Below are positions 16,902 to 26,112 of a stretch of DNA of 64,000 nt, in pieces. The DNA lies in NCBI GenBank assembly GCA_902779645.1, contig CACZCH010000006.1, forward strand, positions 1 to 64,000. Direction: 5' to 3'. Every line of letters begins with the position of its first letter. The first letter of the stretch is position 1. The notes beneath the pieces were generated by a model. It did no database searches. It was not told the origin of the DNA and saw only the letters and a list, made by a program, of their open reading frames with translations. Origin of the DNA: an uncultured bacterium. Its GTDB lineage: Bacteria > Cyanobacteriota > Vampirovibrionia > Gastranaerophilales > Gastranaerophilaceae. The position numbers and the translations under genes are program-made.

Positions 16902-18227
16902 TTATGATGCTTTAAATATACCTGTATCAAATACAAATTGTTTAAATTTCATATTTTCAGAATCAGTATTTTCAAGTTCTGTTTGCATATCATTCAAATT
17001 GCTTGTATTTTTGTTGTTAGCATCAGAACTCATATCTGATGTATATTCTTGAATGTATGTTTGTAACTGCTGGTTTGCGACTCCAACTTGTTCCCAACTG
17101 CCTATTGATGTAATAGCCGGATTGACCGTTGCATCATATTGTCCTAATAATTCTTGAGTTCCTTCACCAAATTTACCGATACCGTTTGCAAAATTAGCAA
17201 AATATTGAAGATAACTGCCCATCTGTCCCAAGGATTGAGTTAATTGTGATAAACCTTGAGTTGCACCACCCATTAATGTTGCACCTGCATTAATTTTGTC
17301 ATTACCGCTCATTATGTATTTAAAGCCTTCTGCGCCGGTTACAACAGCTTGCGGACCGCTTGTCATACTTTCGCCAATTACAACTTGTGTATTTCCTGCA
17401 ACTTCTTTGGCTGTACCGTTTACAGCCATTTCTGTTGTTTTTACGGTTTGAGCTTGATTATTTTGTGCAAGCTCAGCCATTTGGTTCATACCATCAGTTA
17501 AAACTTGAGTTGCGTCTGTTGTAAGTTCAGCAAGGTTATTTGAAGTTTCTTCAACAATTGCATTTTGTGCTTCAATTTGTTCTTTATAACCGTTTACTAG
17601 TATAACTAAGCTATTAATAGCAGATGCTGCTGATAAAATAGCAGTTAATGCTTGTTTCCTTTCATCAGATGAAGATGATTCATTATTAAGAATAACTTTA
17701 TTTGCTTCTATCTCAGCTAAATGTTGTTCAAGTTCAGCTTGTGCACTAGCAATTTGGCCTTTATCTCCACCCAAAGCCTCAATTTCGTTTATTGCATCTT
17801 CAATTGTTTTTGCACCACTAGTGCATTGATCCATAATTTGTTGCAATCTTGAATCAACAGATTGATGCAGATTTGATACGTCTTGATCATTTTTTTGTAT
17901 TGCTTCATCATTTTTCTTTACTTCTTGATTTGCCTTTGCACTTTCTTTTGTACCTAAATTCCCTAATAAATTGGTAATATCAGTTAATATATTTTGAAAA
18001 GCAGCAGCTTGCTGACTGCTATTGCCGCTTGACAATCCTTCAACATTTTCTGCAATAGAAAAGACACTTTTCCCTGCACCTGGAAGTTGAGCTTTAAATT
18101 CACCTTGTAAAATACTTAAAATTTGTTCCCAATTACCACTTGCAGATATGCTTTGAAGTTTTTGCATATCAGCGTTTGCTCTTGCCATAATTGACTGATA
18201 ATCTGTATTTCCAAGTTTTGTTGCCAT
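16902..18227 (-). CDS. Large helical coiled-coil protein of unknown function
   Basis: 441 residues with no family I recognise. It is rich in Gln, Asn, Ala and Ser, with one Cys and very few aromatic residues. Long predicted coiled-coil helices (about 95-190, 215-255 and 380-425) surround a small hydrophobic stretch (about 195-215, ILSAASAINSLVILVNG) and a Gly-rich part near 300-350. There is no N-terminal signal peptide. The composition recalls secreted translocator or filament-like proteins, but nothing links it to a secretion gene here. It stands alone with a weak ribosome binding site. Confidence 0.75.
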   Translation of the reverse strand: MATKLGNTDYQSIMARANADMQKLQSISASGNWEQILSILQGEFKAQLPGAGKSVFSIAENVEGLSSGNSSQQAAAFQNILTDITNLLGNLGTKESAKANQEVKKNDEAIQKNDQDVSNLHQSVDSRLQQIMDQCTSGAKTIEDAINEIEALGGDKGQIASAQAELEQHLAEIEANKVILNNESSSSDERKQALTAILSAASAINSLVILVNGYKEQIEAQNAIVEETSNNLAELTTDATQVLTDGMNQMAELAQNNQAQTVKTTEMAVNGTAKEVAGNTQVVIGESMTSGPQAVVTGAEGFKYIMSGNDKINAGATLMGGATQGLSQLTQSLGQMGSYLQYFANFANGIGKFGEGTQELLGQYDATVNPAITSIGSWEQVGVANQQLQTYIQEYTSDMSSDANNKNTSNLNDMQTELENTDSENMKFKQFVFDTGIFKAS

Positions 18228-18334
18228 CTTAAAATACTTCTTTCTTATAATACCATCTTATATATATAAAGTATTGAAAAAATAGCTAATTTCAGGGGAC
18301 TTATATATTGTTACAATTCTTAACACTATGTTTT

Positions 18335-18343
18335 TGATATACT
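18335..18343 (+). promoter_or_regulatory. Extended -10 promoter of the prfA-infB operon
   Basis: TG-A-TATACT at 18335-18343, about 36 bases before the prfA ATG. The -35 region is poor, as in other extended -10 promoters of this window. Confidence 0.5.
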
Positions 18344-18378
18344 AAAAGTAATGTTTAGATTGAAAAAGGGATTTTATT

Positions 18379-19461
18379 ATGAAAGACATGTTAGATAAAA
18401 TTATTCAGATAGAAAAGAAATACGTTGAACTGGGTCAAACTCTTTCTGACCCTAACGTTATAGCTGATTATAACAAGTTTAGAGATTTGTCTAAGCAAAG
18501 AAAATCAATGGAAGAAACTGTTGAACTTTATTATGCTTGGAAAAAGGCAACTGATGCAATTGAAGAAGCTAAGCAAATGATTCATGAAGAAAAAGATGAA
18601 GATATGAAAGCTTTCTTAAAAGCAGAGATGGAAGAAAACGAAGCCAAACTTCCTGAGTATGAAGAAAGAATGAAGGTTCTTCTACTTCCGAGAGACCCTA
18701 TGGACGATAAAGACATTATGTTAGAAATCAGAGGCGGAGCTGGCGGAGACGAAGCTAACATTTTTGCAGGTGATTTAGCAAGAATGTACCTTAAGTACGC
18801 TGATAAGCAGGGCTGGCAGACACAAATTCTATCCAAAACTGAATGTGAAGCAGGCGGATATTCTGAAATTATTATTTCTATTAAAGGCGATGCCGTTTAT
18901 TCTCAATTAAAATATGAATCAGGCGTTCATCGTGTACAAAGAGTTCCCGAAACAGAATCTCAAGGCAGAGTTCATACTTCAACAGCAACTGTTGCGGTTA
19001 TGCCGGAAGTTGATGATGTTGAAATTGAAATAAGACCTGAAGACATTGAAATGTCTACTGCAAGAAGCGGCGGCGCAGGCGGTCAAAACGTTAACAAAGT
19101 AGAAACTGCTGCAAGACTTTTCCACAAGCCGACAGGTATTATGATTTTCTGTACGGAAGAGCGTTCTCAATTACAGAACAAAGAAAGGGCAATGCAAATA
19201 TTACGTTCAAAACTATATGATATGGAAGTTCAAAAACAAATGCAGGAAATTACTGATTTACGCCGTTCGCAAGTAGGAACCGGGGACAGAAGTGAACGTA
19301 TCAGAACTTATAATTTCCCGCAAGGTCGTTTAACCGACCACAGAATTAACCATAACTTAAACGTATGGACAGTTATTGACGGTGATTTGGAAGAACTTAT
19401 ACACCTTCTTATAGAATACGACCAAAAATTAAAACTGGAAAAACTCGCAGAAGTAGGATAG
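18379..19461 (+). CDS. prfA: Peptide chain release factor 1
   Basis: 360 residues, normal for RF1. It recognises UAA and UAG and triggers peptide release. The peptidyl-transfer motif GGQ lies in [11 protein letters not shown]. The codon-recognition tripeptide region reads VPETESQGR, close to the PxT of RF1 and unlike the SPF of RF2. First gene of a tight same-strand cluster (135-codon gene, rnpM, infB), with 9, 2 and about 11 bases between genes. Confidence 0.96.
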   Translation: MKDMLDKIIQIEKKYVELGQTLSDPNVIADYNKFRDLSKQRKSMEETVELYYAWKKATDAIEEAKQMIHEEKDEDMKAFLKAEMEENEAKLPEYEERMKVLLLPRDPMDDKDIMLEIRGGAGGDEANIFAGDLARMYLKYADKQGWQTQILSKTECEAGGYSEIIISIKGDAVYSQLKYESGVHRVQRVPETESQGRVHTSTATVAVMPEVDDVEIEIRPEDIEMSTARSGGAGGQNVNKVETAARLFHKPTGIMIFCTEERSQLQNKERAMQILRSKLYDMEVQKQMQEITDLRRSQVGTGDRSERIRTYNFPQGRLTDHRINHNLNVWTVIDGDLEELIHLLIEYDQKLKLEKLAEVG

Positions 19462-19470
19462 GAATCTAAA

Positions 19471-19878
19471 ATGAAAATAATGCCTATTAGCAGTATAAAC
19501 ACAAATAACACTCAATTTAGAGCCAAATTTTCAAAACAGGATATTCAAGAATTCTTAAGAGAAATTGAGAATAACGATGTCGATATTGTACCTAAGCTGT
19601 ACACAATGCTTGATGTTATCAAAAAATATTCGGGACAAAAAGCTGAAATAGAGCACATCGGATTATGGCACAGAATTTTGATAGACGGCAAATCTGTTTG
19701 TGAAAACAATAAATACTTTAGTGCCTTTCATGCTCTTCAAGATGCAACTGTTAAAACAAAAAGCACACTAATCAAAGAAAATCCTATTAAGAGAATACCC
19801 GAAGATGAATTTGAAAACGAGTATTATAAAAACAGAAAAAAAACTATACAAGATATAGAAAATATTTTTGAGGAATAA
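19471..19878 (+). CDS. Conserved-looking small protein of unknown function in the infB operon
   Basis: 135 residues, no recognised family. The N terminus (MKIMPISSINTNNTQFRAKF) has the short Phe-x-Ala/Gly motif found in other unknown proteins of this window. A central globular part follows, with the run IGLWHRILIDGKSV and FSAFHALQDA, then a charged C-terminal helix. It sits exactly between prfA and rnpM, where many bacteria have nusA next to rnpM. Tight spacing on both sides shows co-transcription. A role linked to translation or RNA is only a guess from position. Confidence 0.8.
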   Translation: MKIMPISSINTNNTQFRAKFSKQDIQEFLREIENNDVDIVPKLYTMLDVIKKYSGQKAEIEHIGLWHRILIDGKSVCENNKYFSAFHALQDATVKTKSTLIKENPIKRIPEDEFENEYYKNRKKTIQDIENIFEE

Positions 19879-19880
19879 AC

Positions 19881-20144
19881 TTGGAGAGTAAACGAAAATG
19901 TATATCTTGCGGTGAGATTAAACCAAAAGAAGAATTAATTAAAATAACAAAAGAACATACAAGCGGAGACATAGTTATACAGCCAAATTCCAAGACATTT
20001 GGCAGATCTGTATATCTTTGTTATAATGAAAACTGTATTAATATGGCATTTAAGAAAAACAAAATTAATAAAATGCTCAGAACTAATACAGAGATAAATA
20101 AAGATATATTGTTAGGTTTTACCAAAACTAAAAAAGAAATATAA
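19881..20144 (+). CDS. rnpM: YlxR/RnpM family RNA-binding protein
   Basis: 87 residues of the DUF448 family, known in other bacteria as a small RNA-binding protein encoded between nusA and infB and shown to modulate RNase P. The family signature is clear: RKCISCGE with PKEELI, then GRSVYLCYNENC and a basic KKNKINKML helix. Translation starts at TTG with a GAGGA site. It is two bases after the previous gene and directly before infB. Confidence 0.92.
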   Translation: MESKRKCISCGEIKPKEELIKITKEHTSGDIVIQPNSKTFGRSVYLCYNENCINMAFKKNKINKMLRTNTEINKDILLGFTKTKKEI

Positions 20145-20155
20145 AGGACTATTTG

Positions 20156-22678
20156 ATGGACAGTTTAAGAGTTAGTGAATTAGCAAAAGAATTAGGGAAA
20201 ACAAGTAAAGAAATTATAGAAAAATTTGCAGAGATTGATATTATTGTAAAATCTCATTCAAACACGGTTACACCGGAGCAAATTCGCAAACTCAAAGAAC
20301 ATTTAGGATACGGAGTTTCAAAAACCGGTGCCAAACCAAAAGCATTTGTTGTAAAAAAAGCTAAAACTACACAAGAAGATAGTCCGCAAGAAGAAGTTAA
20401 AAAAACTGCAAAATCTACAACTCCGCAAATAGAAAGAATTCAAAGAGTCCAAAAAGCCCCTAAAATTGAAAAGCCTGAAAAAGCAGTTGATAAACCGGCA
20501 GAAGCTCCTGTTATTAAAAAAGCTGAAAAACCACAAGTTAAGATTGAAAGAACAAGAATTGAATACAAAAACCAATCTCGAATCGAAATTGTTAGAAAAG
20601 CTCCGCGCGATAATGCTCAAAAAGACGGCAAACCTGCAGAAAAAGGAGAGAGAAAACCTTTTAATAAACCTTCCGGAGATAAAAAATTAATAGAACGCCG
20701 TATTATTCCTCAAGAAATTTATGAAGGAAAAGGCGGACCATCTTCAAAAAAACGCAACGACGGCGGGAAGAAAAAAGATAAAGATTTTAACTCAAAAAAA
20801 GAAGACCAAGAGATGATTTCTCTTGAAAAAGCAGCTGCACAAAAACACAAAAAGAAATCTCACAAGGAAGAAGCTGTTGAAGAAGTTAAATCTCTTGTTG
20901 TTAACCAAGCTATGACTATTCAAGAGCTTGCAGATAAAATTCAAAAAACACCTGCTGAAATTGTTAAATTCTTGATGTTTCAGGGTATTATGGCAACGGT
21001 TAACCAGTTGATTGATGTAGAAACAATCAAAAAGGTTTGCGCTGAATACGAACTGGAAGTTCTTGAAGAGGACTTTGACGCATTCATAGAAGAAGAAATG
21101 GAAAAAGAGCAAAAACAAAAAGCTCTTACCGAAGTAGATAAAAAACTTCTTAAAAAGCGTGCTCCTGTTGTTTCAATTATGGGTCACGTTGACCACGGTA
21201 AAACTACACTTCTTGACTCAATCCGTGCATCTAAACACAAAATCGTTGCAACGGAAGTCGGCGGTATAACTCAGTCAATCGGTGCGTATACAGTTTATTT
21301 GGATAACAAGCACGAAAAGAAAATCGTGTTCGTTGATACCCCCGGTCACGAAGCATTTACCGAAATGCGTGCAAGAGGTGCAAAGGCTACTGATATTGCA
21401 ATTCTTGTTGTAGCGGCAGATGATGGTATAATGCCTCAGACAATAGAAGCAATTAACCACGCAAAAGCAGCAGATGTACCTATTATCGTAGCTGTTAACA
21501 AGTGCGATAAGCCGGGTGCTAACCCTGACAGAGTTCTTCAACAATTAACAGAGCACGGACTTGTTCCTGAAGCTTGGGGCGGCGAAACTATTACGGTTAA
21601 TGTTTCAGCTTTGATGGGTGACGGTATTGATGAACTCCTTGAATACATTCTGCTTGTAGCTGAAGTTCAAGACCTTAAAGCTAACCCTAAAGCAAACGCA
21701 TCAGGTGTTGTTATTGAAGCTAACTTAGATAAAGGTAAAGGACCTGTTGCAACACTTTTGGTTCAAAACGGTACACTCAGAGCAGGTAACTGTGTTGTCG
21801 TTGGTACAGCTTGCGGAAGAGTTCGTGCTCTATTATCGGACTCAGGTGAAAGAATAGTTAAGGCTGAACCTTCTACTCCAGTTGAGATTTTAGGTTTAAC
21901 AGAAGTTCCGAATGCAGGTGACTATTTTGAAGTTGTTCAAAATGAAAAAGAAATGAAAGCTATTGTCGACAGAAGAAAAGAAAAAGAACGCGACAAACGC
22001 TTAGAAGCTATGCTTCCTGCTCATATGAGAAGAGAAGCCGGAGCAGCAGAAGATGACGTTCCGCATCTTAATCTTATTATCAAAGCCAACACTCACGGTG
22101 CAGCTGAAGCTGTTTCTCAAGCTATTGCACAACTTGAATCTAAAGAGATTGTTACAAAGATTATTCACGTCGGAGTCGGCGATATATCGGAAGCAGACGT
22201 TATGCTTGCTTCCGCATCTAACGCTCTTATTCTAGGTTTCACTGTTAAAGAAGATGCTAACGCACTTGCAGCAGCCGAAAGAGAAGGCGTTACAATTAAG
22301 AAATATGATATCATTTACCAAATCCTTGAAGATATCGAACACACTATGATTTCACTGCTTTCACCTGATGTTAAAGAAATTCAAACAGGTCAAGTTGAAA
22401 TCAGACAAATCTTTACAATCGGTAAAACACAAAAAATTGCAGGGTGCTATGTTACAGAAGGTAAGATTAACAGAAATGATACTGCAACAATCTACCGTGA
22501 CGGAGTTGAAATCTTCAAAGGTGCTATTGACCAGCTTAAACGTTTCAAAGACGATGTCAAAGAAGTTGCTCAAGGTTTTGAATGCGGTCTTTCTTTTGTT
22601 AAATTTAATGATATTGCAGAAGGCGATATAGTTAAATTCACTACAACTGAAGAGGTCGAAAAAACAGAGCTTGTATAA
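20156..22678 (+). CDS. infB: Translation initiation factor IF-2
   Basis: IF-2 is the GTPase that places fMet-tRNA on the 30S subunit. 840 residues from the ATG at 20156, preferred over a TTG three bases earlier because AAAGGA is then seven bases away. Layout: an N-terminal IF2_N helix (LRVSELAKELGK), a long Lys/Glu-rich low-complexity linker (about 60-240), a second IF2_N module, and the G domain with GHVDHGKTTL, DTPGHEAF and NKCD. The beta-barrel and C-terminal fMet-tRNA domain complete it. Last gene of its operon, ending at a hairpin. Confidence 0.97.
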   Translation: MDSLRVSELAKELGKTSKEIIEKFAEIDIIVKSHSNTVTPEQIRKLKEHLGYGVSKTGAKPKAFVVKKAKTTQEDSPQEEVKKTAKSTTPQIERIQRVQKAPKIEKPEKAVDKPAEAPVIKKAEKPQVKIERTRIEYKNQSRIEIVRKAPRDNAQKDGKPAEKGERKPFNKPSGDKKLIERRIIPQEIYEGKGGPSSKKRNDGGKKKDKDFNSKKEDQEMISLEKAAAQKHKKKSHKEEAVEEVKSLVVNQAMTIQELADKIQKTPAEIVKFLMFQGIMATVNQLIDVETIKKVCAEYELEVLEEDFDAFIEEEMEKEQKQKALTEVDKKLLKKRAPVVSIMGHVDHGKTTLLDSIRASKHKIVATEVGGITQSIGAYTVYLDNKHEKKIVFVDTPGHEAFTEMRARGAKATDIAILVVAADDGIMPQTIEAINHAKAADVPIIVAVNKCDKPGANPDRVLQQLTEHGLVPEAWGGETITVNVSALMGDGIDELLEYILLVAEVQDLKANPKANASGVVIEANLDKGKGPVATLLVQNGTLRAGNCVVVGTACGRVRALLSDSGERIVKAEPSTPVEILGLTEVPNAGDYFEVVQNEKEMKAIVDRRKEKERDKRLEAMLPAHMRREAGAAEDDVPHLNLIIKANTHGAAEAVSQAIAQLESKEIVTKIIHVGVGDISEADVMLASASNALILGFTVKEDANALAAAEREGVTIKKYDIIYQILEDIEHTMISLLSPDVKEIQTGQVEIRQIFTIGKTQKIAGCYVTEGKINRNDTATIYRDGVEIFKGAIDQLKRFKDDVKEVAQGFECGLSFVKFNDIAEGDIVKFTTTEEVEKTELV

Positions 22679-22726
22679 AAATTTGGATTATTTTTTGAGA
22701 ATGAATTTTTAATTTTATAATAATAT

Positions 22727-22761
22727 AAAAAGCAGGTAATCAAATATTTACCGGCTTTTTA
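22727..22761 (+). terminator. Terminator after infB
   Basis: Stem AAAAAGC-A-GGTAA / TTACC-G-GCTTTTT with one mismatch, ending in five T. It also faces the converging O-methyltransferase gene. Confidence 0.8.
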
Positions 22762-22778
22762 TATTTATCCGTTTTTCA

Positions 22779-23345
22779 TTATCCTCTATATGCGACTAAA
22801 AGTCCTGCCGGTAAGGTTAGGATTTCGTATTGAAATTCATCATCAGCATTTATTGCATCTACAAAATCTTGTACTTTTTCCGCATGAGAAAGTATATTAT
22901 CTGCTGTAATTAAACACTTTTCAGTTAAGTGCGGTTTTATTATATTAAGATATTTTATATATTCCCTTTTGTTAGCATCAATAAAAACAAAATCGAATTT
23001 TTCATCCTCAGGCAGATTTTCAAGAATCATAATCGCAGAGCCTTGAATCGGGGTAATAACATCATCCACACCGCATTTTTTAAATTTTTCAATAGCGACA
23101 CTTTGACGTTTTTCGTAAAACTCTATTGTCGTAAGATGTCCGCCGGTTTGTTTTAGCGCCTTAGAGAGCCACAAACCTGAATAACCGTTGGAAGTTCCTA
23201 TTTCAAGCGCATTTTTTGCGTTCATCATTTTTATGAACATATTGAGCATAACCCCTGTTTCGCGCGCTATATTCCAAAACTCTTTTTGAGTTTTTTCGAG
23301 TTCTGCCATTACTTCATTTGTTATTTCGTCCAGTATAATATCCAT
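22779..23345 (-). CDS. SAM-dependent O-methyltransferase, family 3
   Basis: 188 residues of the catechol/caffeoyl-CoA O-methyltransferase fold. Motif I (EIGTSNGYSGLWL) lies near residue 46, the acidic TTIEFYE strand binds the SAM ribose, and FDFVFIDANKREY carries the metal-binding Asp. A later ADN also fits the metal site. The substrate is unknown; bacterial members methylate small phenols or tRNA wobble uridine derivatives (TrmR). A GGGGTAAA repeat array lies directly upstream, between it and the propeller gene. Confidence 0.85.
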   Translation of the reverse strand: MDIILDEITNEVMAELEKTQKEFWNIARETGVMLNMFIKMMNAKNALEIGTSNGYSGLWLSKALKQTGGHLTTIEFYEKRQSVAIEKFKKCGVDDVITPIQGSAIMILENLPEDEKFDFVFIDANKREYIKYLNIIKPHLTEKCLITADNILSHAEKVQDFVDAINADDEFQYEILTLPAGLLVAYRG

Positions 23346-23373
23346 AATCCAGCTATTAACCTTTATGCTCTAC

Positions 23374-23424
23374 TATTTACCCCTATTATTTACCCCTATT
23401 ATTTACCCCTATATTATTTACCCC
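23374..23424 (-). repeat. Tandem GGGGTAAAT array after the propeller gene
   Basis: Four copies of a 13-15 base unit read on the minus strand as GGGGTAAATAATA. The array begins five bases after the propeller gene's stop codon and has the same orientation as that gene. Confidence 0.9.
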
Positions 23425-23429
23425 AGCTC

Positions 23430-24872
23430 CTATTCAAATAATTTAACTTTATCTGCTATAATAACATCTTTTATCGGGATATTAAGCTCATAAGTTTTAA
23501 TAAGAGATGCTTTATTCAAATCAATAATTGAATAGTAGTTGTTTTTTAAATCTGTTACAATTGCCAAATTATCGTTTTCAGACATTCTTTTTAAGCCTGA
23601 AGAATATCCGCCTGTACTTAGCTTAATTTCACCAGAGATTGTATTTGATACTGTATCAATGATTTGTATTTCATTATTTTGAGAACCCAATACATAAAGA
23701 GAATTTCCGTGTAAAAGCATTGAAGTCGGTTTGTTCACTGTTGTAAACTCATTACCCAAACCAAGTGTATCATAATCTATAACAGCAATACGGCTTTTCG
23801 TTCTGCTGGAAATAAATAATTTGTTATTAGCAAAAGCAAGAGCTGACACATTCGGGAATTTACCGATATCTTTTAATCTGTATTCGTTATTAAGTTCTAT
23901 CGCCCAAATCTCGTTCTGGAATTTATCAACATAGAACAATTTCCCGTCAGCCAAAATTATATGTTCGCAGTATCCGTTAATTTTAATTTTTTGTATAAGC
24001 GCCATTGATTTTAAATCAACAACATAGATTGTTGATTCTGTCGGCGATGTCACATAAGCTTTATCCGAAGACTTGTCCAAAAGTATTTGTTCCGGATTGG
24101 AAGGAAGAGCTATTTGTTTAATAAATCTAGAATCCGCAACGGAAACAACATCAATAAAAGGCCTGTCATAAGAAGTTACGAGCAGGAATTGACCGTTATT
24201 TATTGCTTTCACATCAATAGGAATTGATTTTTGCGCGAGCGAATAGCTAGGACTTGCTTTTGCAGGTTCTACTACTTGAATATTTTTTGAATAATTTGTT
24301 GTAACAAAAACCGTTTTGCCTGCAAGTTCTGAAATCAATTTCTGCGGAGAAACAGGTTCCGACTGTTTAAGAAAATCTTCAAAGGAGTCATCATTATTAA
24401 CTCTGATTATATCCTCGCCTTTTGTATCAATTTTCAAGTTGCCTATTATGCCTTTAATGTTTTCGGGAATAATCAAACCGCTCGGCACAAGCATGTCCTG
24501 AGGAAGCAGAGCTGTTCTGACTTCAACAGGAGGTTCTGTTTGATGCATAACCGTTCTATGTCCTTCTTTGTCTGAAAGAACCTTCATAAGAACAAAATCA
24601 TTATTGAAAATAACAATATTCGGTTCTTGAGCTAACGTCATATTAGCAGGATAAGTTTTCTTTACAGATAATGTTTTTATGTCCGAAAATAATGACGGAT
24701 AGAGAGGAAGATACAAGGTATTCGACGGGAGAATAATTACTCCGTCAAATCTTATATCTGCATTTGGAATTTGGCTATGTATATAATTCTGAACTTCTTC
24801 GGGTATTTTTGCTGCAAATACGTTTGAAGCAGTAATAACAAGTATTCCGAGTAATATTAAAAACTTACGCAT
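23430..24872 (-). CDS. Secreted beta-propeller (YncE/YVTN-like) protein
   Basis: 480 residues from the ATG at 24872, chosen because it has a GGAGAG site and begins a signal peptide (MRKFLILLGILVITASNVFA). Upstream in-frame codons lack this. The second half is a series of about 40-residue blade repeats of the type YVVDLKS...I-K-I, such as TIYVVDLKSMALIQKI and NNEIQIIDTVSNTIS, as in YncE-like seven-bladed propellers. The likely location is periplasm or cell surface. The partner is unknown. It lies downstream of dnaJ with a 68-base gap and may share its transcript. Confidence 0.8.
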   Translation of the reverse strand: MRKFLILLGILVITASNVFAAKIPEEVQNYIHSQIPNADIRFDGVIILPSNTLYLPLYPSLFSDIKTLSVKKTYPANMTLAQEPNIVIFNNDFVLMKVLSDKEGHRTVMHQTEPPVEVRTALLPQDMLVPSGLIIPENIKGIIGNLKIDTKGEDIIRVNNDDSFEDFLKQSEPVSPQKLISELAGKTVFVTTNYSKNIQVVEPAKASPSYSLAQKSIPIDVKAINNGQFLLVTSYDRPFIDVVSVADSRFIKQIALPSNPEQILLDKSSDKAYVTSPTESTIYVVDLKSMALIQKIKINGYCEHIILADGKLFYVDKFQNEIWAIELNNEYRLKDIGKFPNVSALAFANNKLFISSRTKSRIAVIDYDTLGLGNEFTTVNKPTSMLLHGNSLYVLGSQNNEIQIIDTVSNTISGEIKLSTGGYSSGLKRMSENDNLAIVTDLKNNYYSIIDLNKASLIKTYELNIPIKDVIIADKVKLFE

Positions 24873-24940
24873 ATTCTCTCCAAATATTATCTTGTGATTA
24901 TATTTTACCACAATAAAACTTTTTTGAAAAAGCATCAGCC

Positions 24941-26077
24941 TTATTTAAACATACCTTTTATACGGTCTTTTGTCGAAGTGTTTGGTTTTTGTGCTGATTG
25001 AACTTCCAAAAGTTTTGAGTACAAAACTCTTTCATCATTAGATATTCTCGTCGGAATTTTTATCGAAACAAGAACGAGATGGTCTCCTCTGAGTGACGGT
25101 TTGGAAATACTCGGAACGCCTGCTCCTTTTATCTTTACGACTTCTCCATGCTGAATACCTGCCGGAATTGTAACAGGTTTTTCACCGTCTAAAGTTTTTA
25201 TCTTAACCGTATCGCCCAAGACTGCTTGAGCCGGCGTAATATCAAGTTTTGTTATAACATTAATACCGTCTCTTTGATAATATGGTGACGGATTAACGTG
25301 AATCACAATATACAAATCACCAGCAATACCGCCGTTTTGGCCTGCATCACCTTCATGGGATAAACGCATTTTTGAGCCGTTATCTACACCAGCCGGTATT
25401 TTTAGTTCAATTTTCTTTTCAACATTTTTTCTTCCTTCGCCGTGGCAATCGGGACATGGGTTTGAAATTACAGTTCCTTTTCCGTGGCAGTGCGGGCATG
25501 TAACAATTTGAGTGAAGTGACCTAATACTGTTCTTGTAGTTTGTTGAATTCTTCCTTGACCGCCGCATTGTTTACAAGTTTCGGGTTTTGAACCTTCTTT
25601 AGCTCCCGTTCCTTTACATGTAGGACATTCTTCAAGGTGGTCGATTTTAACTTCTTTTGTTAAGCCGAATACAGCCTCTTCAAAATTGATGCTTATATCT
25701 AAGCGCAGGTCGTCTCCTCTTTGGGGTGCATTAGGATCTCTCTGACGTCCCCCTCCGAAACCGAAGCCACCACCGAAACCGCCGCCGAAGAATGAATTAA
25801 AAACTTCTTCCAGATCTCCGAATCCGCCTGCGAACGGACCTTGAGTGTTAAACCCTGCGTCACGCAAACCTTCCTCTCCGTATCTGTCATAAGTCGCGCG
25901 CTTTTCATCATCCATCAATGTTTCATAAGCTTTACCCAGTTCTTTAAACTTTGCTTCCGCTTCGGGCGCCTTATTAACATCAGGGTGCCATTTACGTGCC
26001 ATTTTTCTAAATGCACTTTTTATTTCATCTTTAGTTGCGTTTTTCTCTACGCCTAATATTTCATAATAATCACTCAT
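24941..26077 (-). CDS. dnaJ: Chaperone DnaJ (Hsp40)
   Basis: 378 residues with all parts of a type I DnaJ. The J domain has HPD at 31-33, followed by a Gly/Phe-rich linker (FGGGFGGGFGFGGG) and four CxxCxGxG zinc repeats (CPTCKGTG, CKQCGGQG, CPHCHGKG, CPDCHGEG). The C-terminal substrate-binding domains follow. It delivers unfolded clients to DnaK and stimulates its ATPase. It follows grpE by 35 bases on the same strand. dnaK itself is not in the window. Confidence 0.97.
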   Translation of the reverse strand: MSDYYEILGVEKNATKDEIKSAFRKMARKWHPDVNKAPEAEAKFKELGKAYETLMDDEKRATYDRYGEEGLRDAGFNTQGPFAGGFGDLEEVFNSFFGGGFGGGFGFGGGRQRDPNAPQRGDDLRLDISINFEEAVFGLTKEVKIDHLEECPTCKGTGAKEGSKPETCKQCGGQGRIQQTTRTVLGHFTQIVTCPHCHGKGTVISNPCPDCHGEGRKNVEKKIELKIPAGVDNGSKMRLSHEGDAGQNGGIAGDLYIVIHVNPSPYYQRDGINVITKLDITPAQAVLGDTVKIKTLDGEKPVTIPAGIQHGEVVKIKGAGVPSISKPSLRGDHLVLVSIKIPTRISNDERVLYSKLLEVQSAQKPNTSTKDRIKGMFK

Positions 26078-26112
26078 TGCTATTCAAAATTTCCTTTTGT
26101 AAAACTCAAGAA

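Noticed and set aside
19881-20144. Toxin-antitoxin or zinc-finger regulator
   Set aside because: The RKCISCGE, GRSVYLC and KKNK motifs and the position before infB fit the YlxR/RnpM family.
23374-23424. CRISPR-like array
   Set aside because: Units are 13-15 bases with no unique spacers of normal length, and similar arrays lie at gene ends elsewhere; no cas gene is present.
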